This document shows positions 25,821 to 34,388 of a stretch of 50,025 bases of DNA, one piece after another. Position 1 is the first letter of the stretch. Every line of letters begins with the position of its first letter. The translations under genes and the position numbers were made by a program. This DNA comes from Bog-473 sp049513455 (lineage in GTDB: Bacteria > Actinomycetota > Acidimicrobiia > Acidimicrobiales > RAAP-2), in NCBI GenBank assembly GCA_049513455.1, contig JBEKWB010000018.1, forward strand, positions 1-50,025, given 5' to 3'. The notes beneath the pieces are model-generated. The model did not search any database. It worked only from the letters and a program-made list of their open reading frames with translations, and was not told the DNA's origin.

Positions 25821-26528
25821 ATGAGACGGTTCGAAGGGCGAGTGGCGCTGGTATCGGGTGCGGCCAGTGGAATCGGCGCAGCTGTGGCGGAGAGGCTGGA
25901 AAAAGAGGGAGCGACCGTGGTACGGAGCGACCTCGTCGAGACGGACGGCGGCGTCGTGTGCGACGTCAGCGATCCGCGGCAGTGCGCCGACGCCGTCCGC
26001 GCCGTGCTCTCCGCGCACGGGGCCCTGCACGTGTTGGCAAACGTGGCCGGCATCGGATTCTCCCGACGGATCGGTGAGGTGGCGCCCGAAGAGTGGCGCC
26101 GGGTGATCGACGTGAACCTGACCGGAACGTTCCTCCTCTCCCAGGCCGCACTGCCTTCCCTGCTTGACGCGCGCGGGGTCATCGTGAACATGGCCTCGGT
26201 CGCCGGCCTGCGCGCCACTCCGTACAACGCCGCCTACTGTGCCTCCAAGGGTGGGGTCATCATGCTGACCAAGTCGATGGCGCTGGAGTTGGCGCGCCAG
26301 GGGGTACGGGTCAATGCCGTGTGCCCGGCCTCGGTCGACACCCCGTTCCTGCGCGGCTTCCAGCTCCCTGAGGGGGCCGACATGGCGTTGCTCTCCCGGT
26401 CGGCCTCGCCCATGGGCCGTCTGATCGACGTGGCGGAGGTTGCGGCCGCGGTCGCGTACCTGGCGTCCGACGATGCCGCCACGATCAGCGGTACGACCCT
26501 TGTCATTGACGGGGCCGCGACCGCCTGA
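25821..26528 (+). CDS. Short-chain dehydrogenase/reductase (SDR)
   Basis: 235 residues, classical SDR. NAD(P)-binding TGxxxGxG-type loop reads SGAASGIG near residue 12-19, NVAG in the core, catalytic Ser in NMASVAG, and YCASKGG as the YxxxK motif. The C-terminal GTTLVIDGAAT is typical. An acidic residue after the second strand (SDLVE) suggests NAD(H) preference. It ends 26 bp inside the convergent amidohydrolase gene. Substrate unknown. Confidence 0.92.
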   Translation: MRRFEGRVALVSGAASGIGAAVAERLEKEGATVVRSDLVETDGGVVCDVSDPRQCADAVRAVLSAHGALHVLANVAGIGFSRRIGEVAPEEWRRVIDVNLTGTFLLSQAALPSLLDARGVIVNMASVAGLRATPYNAAYCASKGGVIMLTKSMALELARQGVRVNAVCPASVDTPFLRGFQLPEGADMALLSRSASPMGRLIDVAEVAAAVAYLASDDAATISGTTLVIDGAATA

Positions 26529-28230
26529 CCCCGGGCAAGGTGACGGTTTCGGTGTCGTGACCCGAGCGGAGCACCCGACCGGGGCGTTCGCCGGTGTCGG
26601 CGCCATCGGTGATCACTTCGCGGCCGCCGACGAACACGTGGGCGATCCCCCGGCTGGCGGCGCAGAGCCGCTCACCCCCTCCCGGCAGATCGCGCCGTAA
26701 CTCGGTGGGCCGGCTGCCCACCTCGCCGGGATCAAAGACGACGAGATCGGCGAACCAGCCCGGCGCCACCCGCCCGCGACGGGCCAGCCCGTAGTGGCGC
26801 GCGGGCCGATCGGTCATCATTTCGACGGCCTGCTCGAGAGAGAGCAGGCCGCGCTGACGGACCACCTCACCCAGCACGACCGTCGGGTAGTTGGCATGGC
26901 ACATGAGATCGAGGTGGGCGCCGGCGTCGGACCCACCGAGCATCACGCGGGGGTCCTTCCACACTTCCACCCGGGCCCGCCACCCCTCGTCGCTGCGACC
27001 CAACGACGGAGTGAGGGACGGGAGTACGACATAGAGGGTGAGCGCCTCGACGAGGACGACCTCGAGGAGGACGTCGATGACGTCGGTCCCCCGAAGGGAG
27101 GCGATCTCGCCGAGCGACAGTCCCGCCCAGGTGGACCCGGGATCGCCGACCTCCATCAGGGCGAAGTCGCCCAAGACCCCGAGGGACCGCTCGGAAACCC
27201 GTTCTGCCCCATCGCGCAAGCGGGCTCTGGCGTCAGGGTCGGCCACGGCGGCGCGCCGGGTGGCGGCGTCGCTCCCGACGACCTCGCCCCATCCCGGCAG
27301 CCCGGGCAGCAGCGTCGAGGCTCGCATCCGCATGAGATCAGGCAGCGTCAGGGCGATCACACGGGCCCCTTGCTCGGCCGCCACGTCCGAGGCCCGGAGC
27401 TGCTGCTCGAATATCTCCTCGGAGGCCAGACTGCCGAGCAGGTTCCAGTTGAGGGGGCGGTCGGCAGCCAGGGACATCTCCGCCATCAGCTGCATGCGTG
27501 CGTCGGGAATCGGTCCCACGGTCGGGATGAACTCGAGCGTCGTGCCCGGATGGCCGCGCAGCGACCCGGCCAACGCCACGAACTCCTCGAAGGCGGCGGA
27601 ACGCGACGGGACGGGCCGACCGTCGCCGTCCGTATGGCCCTCGCCGAGGGAAGAGGAGAACCCCAGCGCGCCATCGGCCAGCGACGCCTCGACCAGCTCG
27701 ACCATGGCGGCCAGCTGCTCCGGGCTCGCCTCGGTCCGGGTGGCGTCGTCACCCATGACCGCGCGGCGCACGGCGGAATGCCCGACCAAGAATCCGGCGT
27801 TCACCGCCAGGCCCCGGTCGATCCGCGCCAGGTACTCGCCGAAGGACGTCCAGTCCCACTGCCCCGACGACTGGAGCGCGCTCAGCGGAATCCCCTCGAC
27901 GACCGCCATCATGCGTCGGATGTAGTCGGCGTCGCCCGGGGCCAGCGGGGCGATGGAGAACCCGCAGTTGCCCCCGATCACCGTCGTCACGCCATGGAGC
28001 GACGACGGGTCGGCGGTGTCGTCCCAGAGCAACTGGGCGTCGTAGTGGGTGTGCAGGTCGATGAACCCCGGGCAGACGACGGATCCTTTCACCTCGATCG
28101 TTCTGTGGGCGGGCTCATCAAGTGACCCGACCGCCACGATCCGGTCGGCGACGATGCCCACGTCCGCCACCGCCGCCTGACTCCCGGAACCGTCGACAAC
28201 CGTGCCCCCCCGCAGCACCATGTCGAACAT
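26503..28230 (-). CDS. D-aminoacylase / N-acyl-D-amino-acid deacylase-like amidohydrolase (copy 1)
   Basis: 575 residues from ATG 28230 (MFDMVLRGGTVVDGSG). Metal-dependent amidohydrolase fold: GFIDLHTHYDAQLLWD supplies the HxH metal ligands, GGNCGFSIAP the conserved cysteine of D-aminoacylases, and VMLGGSDAGAH the late Asp. These enzymes release N-acyl groups from D-amino acids or cleave related amides. It follows the PF04909 amidohydrolase gene with a 2-bp gap, so the two are one operon. The end overlaps the convergent SDR by 26 bp. Confidence 0.88.
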   Translation of the reverse strand: MFDMVLRGGTVVDGSGSQAAVADVGIVADRIVAVGSLDEPAHRTIEVKGSVVCPGFIDLHTHYDAQLLWDDTADPSSLHGVTTVIGGNCGFSIAPLAPGDADYIRRMMAVVEGIPLSALQSSGQWDWTSFGEYLARIDRGLAVNAGFLVGHSAVRRAVMGDDATRTEASPEQLAAMVELVEASLADGALGFSSSLGEGHTDGDGRPVPSRSAAFEEFVALAGSLRGHPGTTLEFIPTVGPIPDARMQLMAEMSLAADRPLNWNLLGSLASEEIFEQQLRASDVAAEQGARVIALTLPDLMRMRASTLLPGLPGWGEVVGSDAATRRAAVADPDARARLRDGAERVSERSLGVLGDFALMEVGDPGSTWAGLSLGEIASLRGTDVIDVLLEVVLVEALTLYVVLPSLTPSLGRSDEGWRARVEVWKDPRVMLGGSDAGAHLDLMCHANYPTVVLGEVVRQRGLLSLEQAVEMMTDRPARHYGLARRGRVAPGWFADLVVFDPGEVGSRPTELRRDLPGGGERLCAASRGIAHVFVGGREVITDGADTGERPGRVLRSGHDTETVTLPGVRRSRPRQ

Positions 28231-28232
28231 GG

Positions 28233-29663
28233 TCAGCCCTTGGCCAACAACTCGTCGACCGCCGCCTCGACCACGGTGCCCTTGAAGAAGGAGGGATTGG
28301 TGCCGGTGTAGAAGCGACACGGGTTACTGAAGGTGAATCTGGTGAAGGCGTCCTCGTCGATCCACCCATGGTCGACCATCTCCCAGGCCTCCTCCAGGAC
28401 CTCGGTCATATCAGGTACGTCCCAGTGCGATATGTCCGAGCCCATCATGGCGTTGAGCTCCGCGCCGAACGGGTTGACCTTCGTGTTGAACGCCATTGAG
28501 GTCAAGGGGTCGTCCGCCTCGCATCCGAAGTAGAAGCGGTCGACGAAGCGCTCTTTGATGTCGGATGCCGACTCGATACCGCAGGCCGACCATTCGTCCA
28601 GTGTCTCGGGGGGCTCATGCGGGCGCTGCAGGAGGGGGCTGCCGAACGACGCCGCGTCGGGTGCGTACCGGGACAGCATGTCGGCCATCAATTTCCGATC
28701 GACCAGGGCGGGGTCGAGACTGCTGCGCAGTGCGGCGAGGTTCCGTTTCTCCCAGTGCCCGATGAGGTCGCAGTAGAGAGAGGCGGCCCAGGCCACGCCG
28801 CCCTCGAGAAAGGCGAAGTTCATCTGCGGGAACCGCTGTGTGACACCGCCGAGGAAGAGAGACTTGGCCAGGGACTGCTGGCCGTCGGCCAGCATCGCGA
28901 TGTGGTTGTAGACGTAGCTCGAGATCGACCGGTACGGCGTCATGCCGATGAAGCCGGAGTGGAAGGCCAGCGACACGCCGAGCTCTTGGGCCCGGGCCCA
29001 CACCGGGTCATAGTCGTACGCCGAGTCGATGCCGTACTGGTCGAGCCAGTAGGCGTAGCGGGAGACCTCCGGGTCTTTGCCGGCCAGGGCGGCGAACGGT
29101 CGCTGCACGTAACCGGCGCAGAGCACGGCCTTGAAGCCCAATTCGTTCACTGCAAAGTCGAGCTCGGCCACCGCCTCTTCCGGGGTGTGCATCGGAATGG
29201 CGGCGACCGGAGCCAGGCGGTCGGCGAGCGGCGCGAAGGTGTGGGCGTTCGCGCGGTTCAGGGCCCGGCAGGCGCTCCGCCGGTACGTCTCGTCGTCGTT
29301 GTGGAGGAAGAGCAATCCCAGGCTGGGATAGATCACGCTGAAGTCGATTCCCATCTCGTCCAGCCGCTCGTAGAGAAGCTCGGGAAACAGTGCGGTGGCC
29401 AGATCGATGGTGCGGCCCGCGGGCGAGCTCCACCAGGGACCCCGGGGGGTTCTCGTCGCCGCCCTCTGCGCGGGCGTCTGGTCGTGCCAGCTGGCATCCG
29501 TCCCGCCGTACGCCGGGAGCAGCCGGCGCAGGGACGGATGGTCCAGCGAGAGGCCCTCCGCTTCGAGGTACGGGGCCAGCGTGGGGAAATGCTCCGCCAT
29601 GTGCCCGTCGATGTCGATGACCGGGTGGGTCAGGCGGGCGTGGATCTCGGTCGAGGTGGCCAT
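28233..29663 (-). CDS. Amidohydrolase family protein (PF04909 type)
   Basis: 476 residues from ATG 29663, with TATATT seven bases upstream; longer in-frame sequence to 30290 is antisense to the next gene. N-terminal VIDIDGHMAE gives the DxH-type metal ligand; MGIDFSVIYPSLGL, AAIPMHTPEEAVAEL, LAFHSGFIG and a late MGSDISHWD (Asp ligand) follow the amidohydrolase-2 pattern seen in decarboxylases and hydrolases such as ACMSD and gamma-resorcylate decarboxylase. Substrate not deducible. First gene of a two-gene operon. Confidence 0.85.
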   Translation of the reverse strand: MATSTEIHARLTHPVIDIDGHMAEHFPTLAPYLEAEGLSLDHPSLRRLLPAYGGTDASWHDQTPAQRAATRTPRGPWWSSPAGRTIDLATALFPELLYERLDEMGIDFSVIYPSLGLLFLHNDDETYRRSACRALNRANAHTFAPLADRLAPVAAIPMHTPEEAVAELDFAVNELGFKAVLCAGYVQRPFAALAGKDPEVSRYAYWLDQYGIDSAYDYDPVWARAQELGVSLAFHSGFIGMTPYRSISSYVYNHIAMLADGQQSLAKSLFLGGVTQRFPQMNFAFLEGGVAWAASLYCDLIGHWEKRNLAALRSSLDPALVDRKLMADMLSRYAPDAASFGSPLLQRPHEPPETLDEWSACGIESASDIKERFVDRFYFGCEADDPLTSMAFNTKVNPFGAELNAMMGSDISHWDVPDMTEVLEEAWEMVDHGWIDEDAFTRFTFSNPCRFYTGTNPSFFKGTVVEAAVDELLAKG

Positions 29664-29669
29664 CGCGCC

Positions 29670-29676
29670 TAATATA
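29670..29676. promoter_or_regulatory. AT-rich divergent promoter element
   Basis: TAATATA is the only AT-rich stretch in the 43-bp gap between two divergent amidohydrolase genes. On the minus strand TATATT (29676-29671) is 7 nt before the ATG at 29663, a leaderless spacing. On the plus strand TAATAT could serve the leadered gene at 29707, which has a GAGGTGGGG ribosome-binding site. Confidence 0.5.
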
Positions 29677-29706
29677 TGCCCATTAATCGCCGAGGTGGGG
29701 GGTCGC

Positions 29707-31404
29707 ATGTCGTTTGACATCGTGATCCGGGGTGGGACCGTCATCGACGGTTCCGGGCTCGGATCGTTCCGGGCCGACGTCGGGGTGGTCGACGGGCGTA
29801 TCGCCTCGGTGGGGAAGATCGCCGAGCGCGGCGTCGAAGAGATCGATGCCGATGGCCATGCGGTCACCCCGGGCTTCATCGACGGGCACACCCACATGGA
29901 CGCCCAGGTCTTCTGGGACGCGTCGGGGAGCAGCTCGTGTTGGCACGGCGTGACGTCCGCGGTGATGGGCAACTGCGGCTTCACGCTCGCTCCGGTCCGC
30001 CCCCACGAACGGGCCCTGGTGGTCCGCAACCTCGAGCGGGCCGAGGACATCGACCCCGTGGCACTGGCCGAGGGGATCGACTGGAGCTTCGAGACGTTCC
30101 CGCAGTATCTCGACGCCGTCGACCGCCTCGCCAAGGGCATCAACTTCGCCGCCAATATCGGACACTCAGCCCTGCGGACCTGGGCCATGGGCGAAAGGGC
30201 GTTCGAGCAGGAGGCGACACCCGACGACCTCGCACTCATGGTCGGCCAGTTGTCGGACGCCCTCAAGGCGGGCGCAATCGGCTTCTCCACCTCGCGCGTC
30301 GAGCATCACCAGACGTCCGACGACCGGCCGGTGGCGTCCCGCCTGGCCTCCTGGGAGGAGGTGGTCGCACTGGTGGGGGTCATGGGTTCTTTGGGACGCG
30401 GCATCTTCGAGGGTGTGGACGGCGGGATGCTGGCCTCCGACCCCGCCATCCGGGCGCGCACCCTGGACCGTTTCAAGGCGCTGGCCGCCGCGACCGGGGT
30501 ACCCCTCACCTTCGGCCTGGTCGCCACCCGGGAGGCCGGCCACCTCCTCGATTTCCTCGACGACGTGGCCGCGGCCGGCGGCCGCGCCATAGGCCAGACG
30601 CACTGCCGGGGCATTTCGGTGTTGCTCTCGCTCAAGACGCGCCTCCCGTTCGACCTGATCGAGTCGTGGCAGGAGTTGCGGGCGCGCCCCCTGGCCGAAC
30701 AGGTCCACGTGCTGCGCGACCCCGAGCTGCGCCGGCCCTACGTCGACGCCGCCGTCTCCGCCGACTACGGGCAGTGGAAAGGGTTCGGCGCCCAGGCGCG
30801 GCCTCCCGACTTCGAGGGCATCCGGATCTACCGCCACGGACTGCCGCCCAATCCCTCTGTCGCCGAGGAGGGTCGCCGGCTCGGCATCCACCCGGCAGAG
30901 GCCATGATCGATCTTTGCGCCAGTTCGGGTGGGGATCAGTTGTTCATCCAACCCAGCCTTTACCCCCAGGACGAACAGATGCTCCTGCGGGCATTGCGTC
31001 ACCCCCGGGCGGTGATGACCTTCTCGGACTCCGGGGCGCATCTGAGTCAGATCGCCGACTCGTCGATCCACACCCACCTGCTGGGCTACTGGGTCCGGGA
31101 CCGCCAGGAGTTCACCCTCGAAGAGGCGGTGCGCATGATCACCCTGGCTCCCGCCCTGGCCTGGGGTTTCTCAGATCGCGGCCTGTTGCGGCCCGGTATG
31201 GTGGCCGACCTGAACGTCTTCGACCCCGCCACAGTGGGTCCCGCCGTGCCGACGCTCGTCGACGATCTCCCCGGGGGTGGAAGGCGGCTGGAGCAGCGAT
31301 CGCAGGGGTTCTTGGCCACCTTGGTGAACGGGCAGGTCACCGTCCGCGACGGCGCCCTCACCGGCGCGAGCCCGGGTCGCCTGCTCCGCACCGCCCGTCA
31401 CTAA
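29707..31404 (+). CDS. D-aminoacylase-like amidohydrolase (copy 2)
   Basis: 565 residues from ATG 29707; an open frame continues upstream to 29395 but is antisense to the neighbour, and GAGGTGGGG fixes the start. MSFDIVIRGGTVIDGSG, GFIDGHTHMDAQVFWD (HxH), MGNCGFTLAP (conserved Cys) and TFSDSGAHLSQ (late Asp) mark the same family as copy 1, but the two are clearly diverged. It is transcribed away from the copy-1 operon from a shared 43-bp gap. Confidence 0.88.
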   Translation: MSFDIVIRGGTVIDGSGLGSFRADVGVVDGRIASVGKIAERGVEEIDADGHAVTPGFIDGHTHMDAQVFWDASGSSSCWHGVTSAVMGNCGFTLAPVRPHERALVVRNLERAEDIDPVALAEGIDWSFETFPQYLDAVDRLAKGINFAANIGHSALRTWAMGERAFEQEATPDDLALMVGQLSDALKAGAIGFSTSRVEHHQTSDDRPVASRLASWEEVVALVGVMGSLGRGIFEGVDGGMLASDPAIRARTLDRFKALAAATGVPLTFGLVATREAGHLLDFLDDVAAAGGRAIGQTHCRGISVLLSLKTRLPFDLIESWQELRARPLAEQVHVLRDPELRRPYVDAAVSADYGQWKGFGAQARPPDFEGIRIYRHGLPPNPSVAEEGRRLGIHPAEAMIDLCASSGGDQLFIQPSLYPQDEQMLLRALRHPRAVMTFSDSGAHLSQIADSSIHTHLLGYWVRDRQEFTLEEAVRMITLAPALAWGFSDRGLLRPGMVADLNVFDPATVGPAVPTLVDDLPGGGRRLEQRSQGFLATLVNGQVTVRDGALTGASPGRLLRTARH

Positions 31405-31415
31405 CCCGGTGGACG

Positions 31416-31808
31416 TCACCGCATCCATAGTGTCGTGGCCTGCCTGCGCATGAAGACCCACGTCCCTTCGTGCATCACCGCGTGATCGAGGTAGCGGACC
31501 CCGAGCGTCAAGTCCGCGGCGCCGGAGGTGGGGTCGCTGAGCTGGAACACCACCGCGTAGCTGTCGAGGTCCGCCGATCCGCCATCCTCGCCCGGGGCGA
31601 TGAGCGGGTCTGCGATCACGTGCATGCTCTGCGGGAAGGCACGGGGTGCCCGCATTGTGGCGAGCCACTCATCCAACGCCTGCGACCCGCCCGAGCCGAT
31701 AATGACCGCTTCGGGATGGAACAGGACAGCCAGGGCGTCGATATCCCGATTGTCGACCGCCCGGGCATACCGTTGGAGCAGGGCCCGCAGCTTCTCCCCG
31801 TCGTTCAC
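31416..31808 (-). CDS. SnoaL/NTF2-like small protein
   Basis: 130 residues from GTG 31808, in a 4-nt GTGA overlap with the cyclase stop. Pattern LRALLQRYARAVDNRDIDALAVLFHPEAV is typical of SnoaL-like folds, which include isomerases, cyclases, hydrolases and binding proteins. The C-terminal strand pairs (YLDHAVMHEGTWVFMRRQAT) also fit. Last gene of the TetR-cyclase-SnoaL operon; it probably acts on the same compound as the cyclase. Confidence 0.8.
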   Translation of the reverse strand: MNDGEKLRALLQRYARAVDNRDIDALAVLFHPEAVIIGSGGSQALDEWLATMRAPRAFPQSMHVIADPLIAPGEDGGSADLDSYAVVFQLSDPTSGAADLTLGVRYLDHAVMHEGTWVFMRRQATTLWMR

Positions 31809-32740
31809 AGGACCGCCAGAGGATTCACCGGGCAGCCCGTGCCCCGGACGATACGGAGCGGTGCCATGGTGAAGAGGAACTCCCAGCGGTCGAGCGCGGC
31901 GCATCGTTCACTCAGACGCGCCGTGGCCACGTTGTCGATCAGGTGCAGGCCCATGGCGGTGATCCCGATCTGATGCACGGGGAACGGCCACTGTTCGGTG
32001 CCGACGAATGGCATGGGGTCGGATATCCCATCGCTTCCGAGGACGGCCACCTGGCGCTCCTGCAGCCAAGGCAGGCACTCGGCGTGCAGCCCGGAGAACC
32101 CGTCGAACGCCTTCGTGGCCTTACGCCGCGCTTCGCGACCCCAGGCCACGACCAGCACGTCGCCCGGACCCACCCGGACGTGCTGCGCCGCCTCGGCCAA
32201 CTCGAGTTCGGCGACCGAGACGACCTCTCCCGAACCCAGGAAGTCCGACCCGAGGGCACGGGGGATGTCGAGGAGGACGCCCCGACCCACGACGCCGTCG
32301 GCCATCGAGAGCACCGTGTTCGACCGGGCCCCGTCGCTGCGCACCTCACTGGCCGGCCGGCCGCCGAACATCTCCCCCCGGACGAACATGTGCGAGAGTG
32401 CGTCGACGTGGGTCGTGTAGAGGCCATGCAAGTCCAGCGCCAGGTGATCGCGTGCCGCCTCGTAGCCCGGGATGCCGTTCGAATCTCGGGCATCGCCCGA
32501 GGCGAGCATGTGATGCTGCACCGGGCTCGGGTGTTCGGGAAGCGGCTCGGTGGCAAGATCATGCGCCAGGCTGAGCGATTCGCCCTTGACGACCAGCGCG
32601 GCGGCGCGTCTGCGGTGGTCGTCGGTTATGTGGTTCAGCGCGCCGCGCTCGTCGTCGGCCCCCCAACGGCCCCAGTTCTTGAGATCCTCGTACATCCGAT
32701 CCAGGGTGTCCGTGGCGGGAACGTCATATTCACGTGCCAT
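31805..32740 (-). CDS. Cyclase family protein (kynurenine-formamidase-like, PF04199)
   Basis: 311 residues. TTHVDALSHMF is the family's HxxTHxDxxxH-type metal site, followed by VVGRGVLLDIPRALG and DVLVVAWG. Members hydrolyse formamide or lactone/lactam bonds, e.g. N-formylkynurenine or isatin. It lies between a TetR regulator 12 bp upstream and an overlapping SnoaL-like gene. No tryptophan-pathway gene is nearby, so kynurenine is not supported as substrate. Confidence 0.87.
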   Translation of the reverse strand: MAREYDVPATDTLDRMYEDLKNWGRWGADDERGALNHITDDHRRRAAALVVKGESLSLAHDLATEPLPEHPSPVQHHMLASGDARDSNGIPGYEAARDHLALDLHGLYTTHVDALSHMFVRGEMFGGRPASEVRSDGARSNTVLSMADGVVGRGVLLDIPRALGSDFLGSGEVVSVAELELAEAAQHVRVGPGDVLVVAWGREARRKATKAFDGFSGLHAECLPWLQERQVAVLGSDGISDPMPFVGTEQWPFPVHQIGITAMGLHLIDNVATARLSERCAALDRWEFLFTMAPLRIVRGTGCPVNPLAVL

Positions 32741-32752
32741 GGGCCCAGCTTG

Positions 32753-33385
32753 TCAGCTGACGCCGTGCGGTGCCCTCATGGCGCCGAGGAGCATTTCGAC
32801 CAAATTGTCGACGAAGCGGTCATCGGAGAGGATGAGCCGCTTGCCCCCTCGGCCCAATTCGCGGGCCCTGTCGGCTGCGGCGCGGCCGATGAACGCGATG
32901 CAGATCTCCCGGCGCGCCCGCCACAGATCGGAGGGGATTCTGGGGCACCGCTGCCGGAGGAGGTCCCAGGCCTCCCCGCCGGCCGTGTGGCCCAGCAACT
33001 CGCGAATCTCCGGGCTGACCCGGTCGATCGCTCCGGCCAGATCCGAACCGATCTGCAGGTACGCGCGCTGGCGCCAGCCGCCCTGGGCGAACTCGGTGAT
33101 CGGGCGCACAATGGCCTCCGCGGCCGGACGGACCTCACTGGCCGGCCGCGCCTGCGCCTCTTTGAGAAGTGCGAGCCTTCGCTGTGCGAGCTCTCCCACG
33201 TGCCGGGTGAGGACGGCCAGCAGTATGTCGTCCCGGCTCCCGAAGTGATAGTGCACGGCCGACGCGTTTCGTTGGTCGGCCGAGCGGACGATATCGGCGA
33301 TCGACACATTGTCCACCCCGCGCTCGGCGAAGAGCCGGGCGGCGGCATCTATCAGGAGGTCGGGAGTGGAGTTCGGTGCACCCAT
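32753..33385 (-). CDS. TetR family transcriptional regulator
   Basis: 210 residues. N-terminal helix-turn-helix (LIDAAARLFAERGVDNVSIA, ADQRNASAVHYHFGSRDDIL) at about 10-55, with a helical effector domain after. First gene of the operon with the cyclase and SnoaL-like genes, which it probably autoregulates. TACTGT nine bases before the ATG is a possible leaderless -10. Confidence 0.9.
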   Translation of the reverse strand: MGAPNSTPDLLIDAAARLFAERGVDNVSIADIVRSADQRNASAVHYHFGSRDDILLAVLTRHVGELAQRRLALLKEAQARPASEVRPAAEAIVRPITEFAQGGWRQRAYLQIGSDLAGAIDRVSPEIRELLGHTAGGEAWDLLRQRCPRIPSDLWRARREICIAFIGRAAADRARELGRGGKRLILSDDRFVDNLVEMLLGAMRAPHGVS

Positions 33386-33410
33386 GCCACAGCGACAGTA
33401 GCGGCTGGCC

Positions 33411-34265
33411 TTACGCGTGAAATCGGGTCAGGTCCGCGTAGAGGTCGGGGCGCCGATCGCGGAAGAGACCCCATCCGGCACGGTCCGCCGTCGCCTGTGC
33501 GATGTCCAGCTCGGCAAAGATGGTCTCTGTGGTCGTCCGGCCCGCCTGCGCCAGTTGCCTCCCGCGGTGGTCCACCACAAAGGACGAGCCGTAGAACGTA
33601 AGGTCGCCTTCCGTGCCGGTCCGGTTGGCCGCGACGACGGGCACGTGATTGCACACGGCGTGACCCTCCATGGCCCGTCGCCACATGTCCGAGGTGTCGT
33701 TGCCCGCCTGGCTCCCCACTTCGCTCCCGATCGCAGTCGGGTAAAGGAGCACGTCCGCACCTTGCAGCGCCATGGCGCGTGCAGTCTCGGGGAACCATTG
33801 ATCCCAGCAGATCCCCACGCCCAGCCGACCGTGGCGGGTGGGCCAGGTCCGAAAGCCCGTGTCCCCCGGGTTGAAATAGAACTTCTCCTCGTAACCGGGA
33901 CCGTCCGGAATGTGGGACTTCCGGTAGATACCGAGCATGACGCCATCTTCGATGACGGCTACCGAATTGAAATAGGCCGGGCGCGCCGCCTCGAAGAATG
34001 AGACCGGCACGACCGCTCCCGTGCCGGCGGTGACCTTCTGCACGGCCGCAATGGCCGGATTGTCCTCCGGCGTCGTGGCCCATGAGAAGTACTCCTGTTC
34101 CTCGCTCTGTGGAAAGTAACGCCCCTCGAACAACTCCGGGGGCAGGACGATGTCGGCCCCCTCGGCGATGGCATCTTCGACGGCGACGACTGTCGCCTCG
34201 CGATTCTCATCGCGGTCGGCGCCGAATGCTCGTTGGACCACCGCGACCACGGCTTTCTCAGTCAT
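33411..34265 (-). CDS. aguB: Carbon-nitrogen hydrolase, N-carbamoylputrescine amidase-like
   Basis: 284 residues from ATG 34265 (GGGAG just upstream). The nitrilase catalytic triad is visible: E44 (PPELFEGRYF), K116 (YRKSHIPDGPGYEEKFYF) and C153 (GICWDQWFPE). The segment after the lysine is characteristic of N-carbamoylputrescine amidase, which converts N-carbamoylputrescine to putrescine, CO2 and ammonia. The divergent neighbour is an agmatine deiminase homologue, which makes the substrate, supporting a two-step agmatine-to-putrescine route. Confidence 0.85.
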   Translation of the reverse strand: MTEKAVVAVVQRAFGADRDENREATVVAVEDAIAEGADIVLPPELFEGRYFPQSEEQEYFSWATTPEDNPAIAAVQKVTAGTGAVVPVSFFEAARPAYFNSVAVIEDGVMLGIYRKSHIPDGPGYEEKFYFNPGDTGFRTWPTRHGRLGVGICWDQWFPETARAMALQGADVLLYPTAIGSEVGSQAGNDTSDMWRRAMEGHAVCNHVPVVAANRTGTEGDLTFYGSSFVVDHRGRQLAQAGRTTTETIFAELDIAQATADRAGWGLFRDRRPDLYADLTRFHA

Positions 34266-34388
34266 TGCTCCCACGTCCTTCGACCAGCGATCCGACACCT
34301 TCGTCCCATGCAGACCACAGAGTAACGGCCTCACCTCCCACAGTAGGATCCGTTCTCCGAACCCGGATCGACAGAGGGAGCCAGGATC

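Noticed and set aside
26794..28125. 443-codon open frame on the plus strand
   Set aside because: Antisense to the D-aminoacylase-like gene; low-complexity His/Arg/Gly composition.
31805..32740. Kynurenine formamidase (tryptophan degradation)
   Set aside because: The metal motif fits the wider cyclase family, but no kynureninase or tryptophan dioxygenase is nearby.
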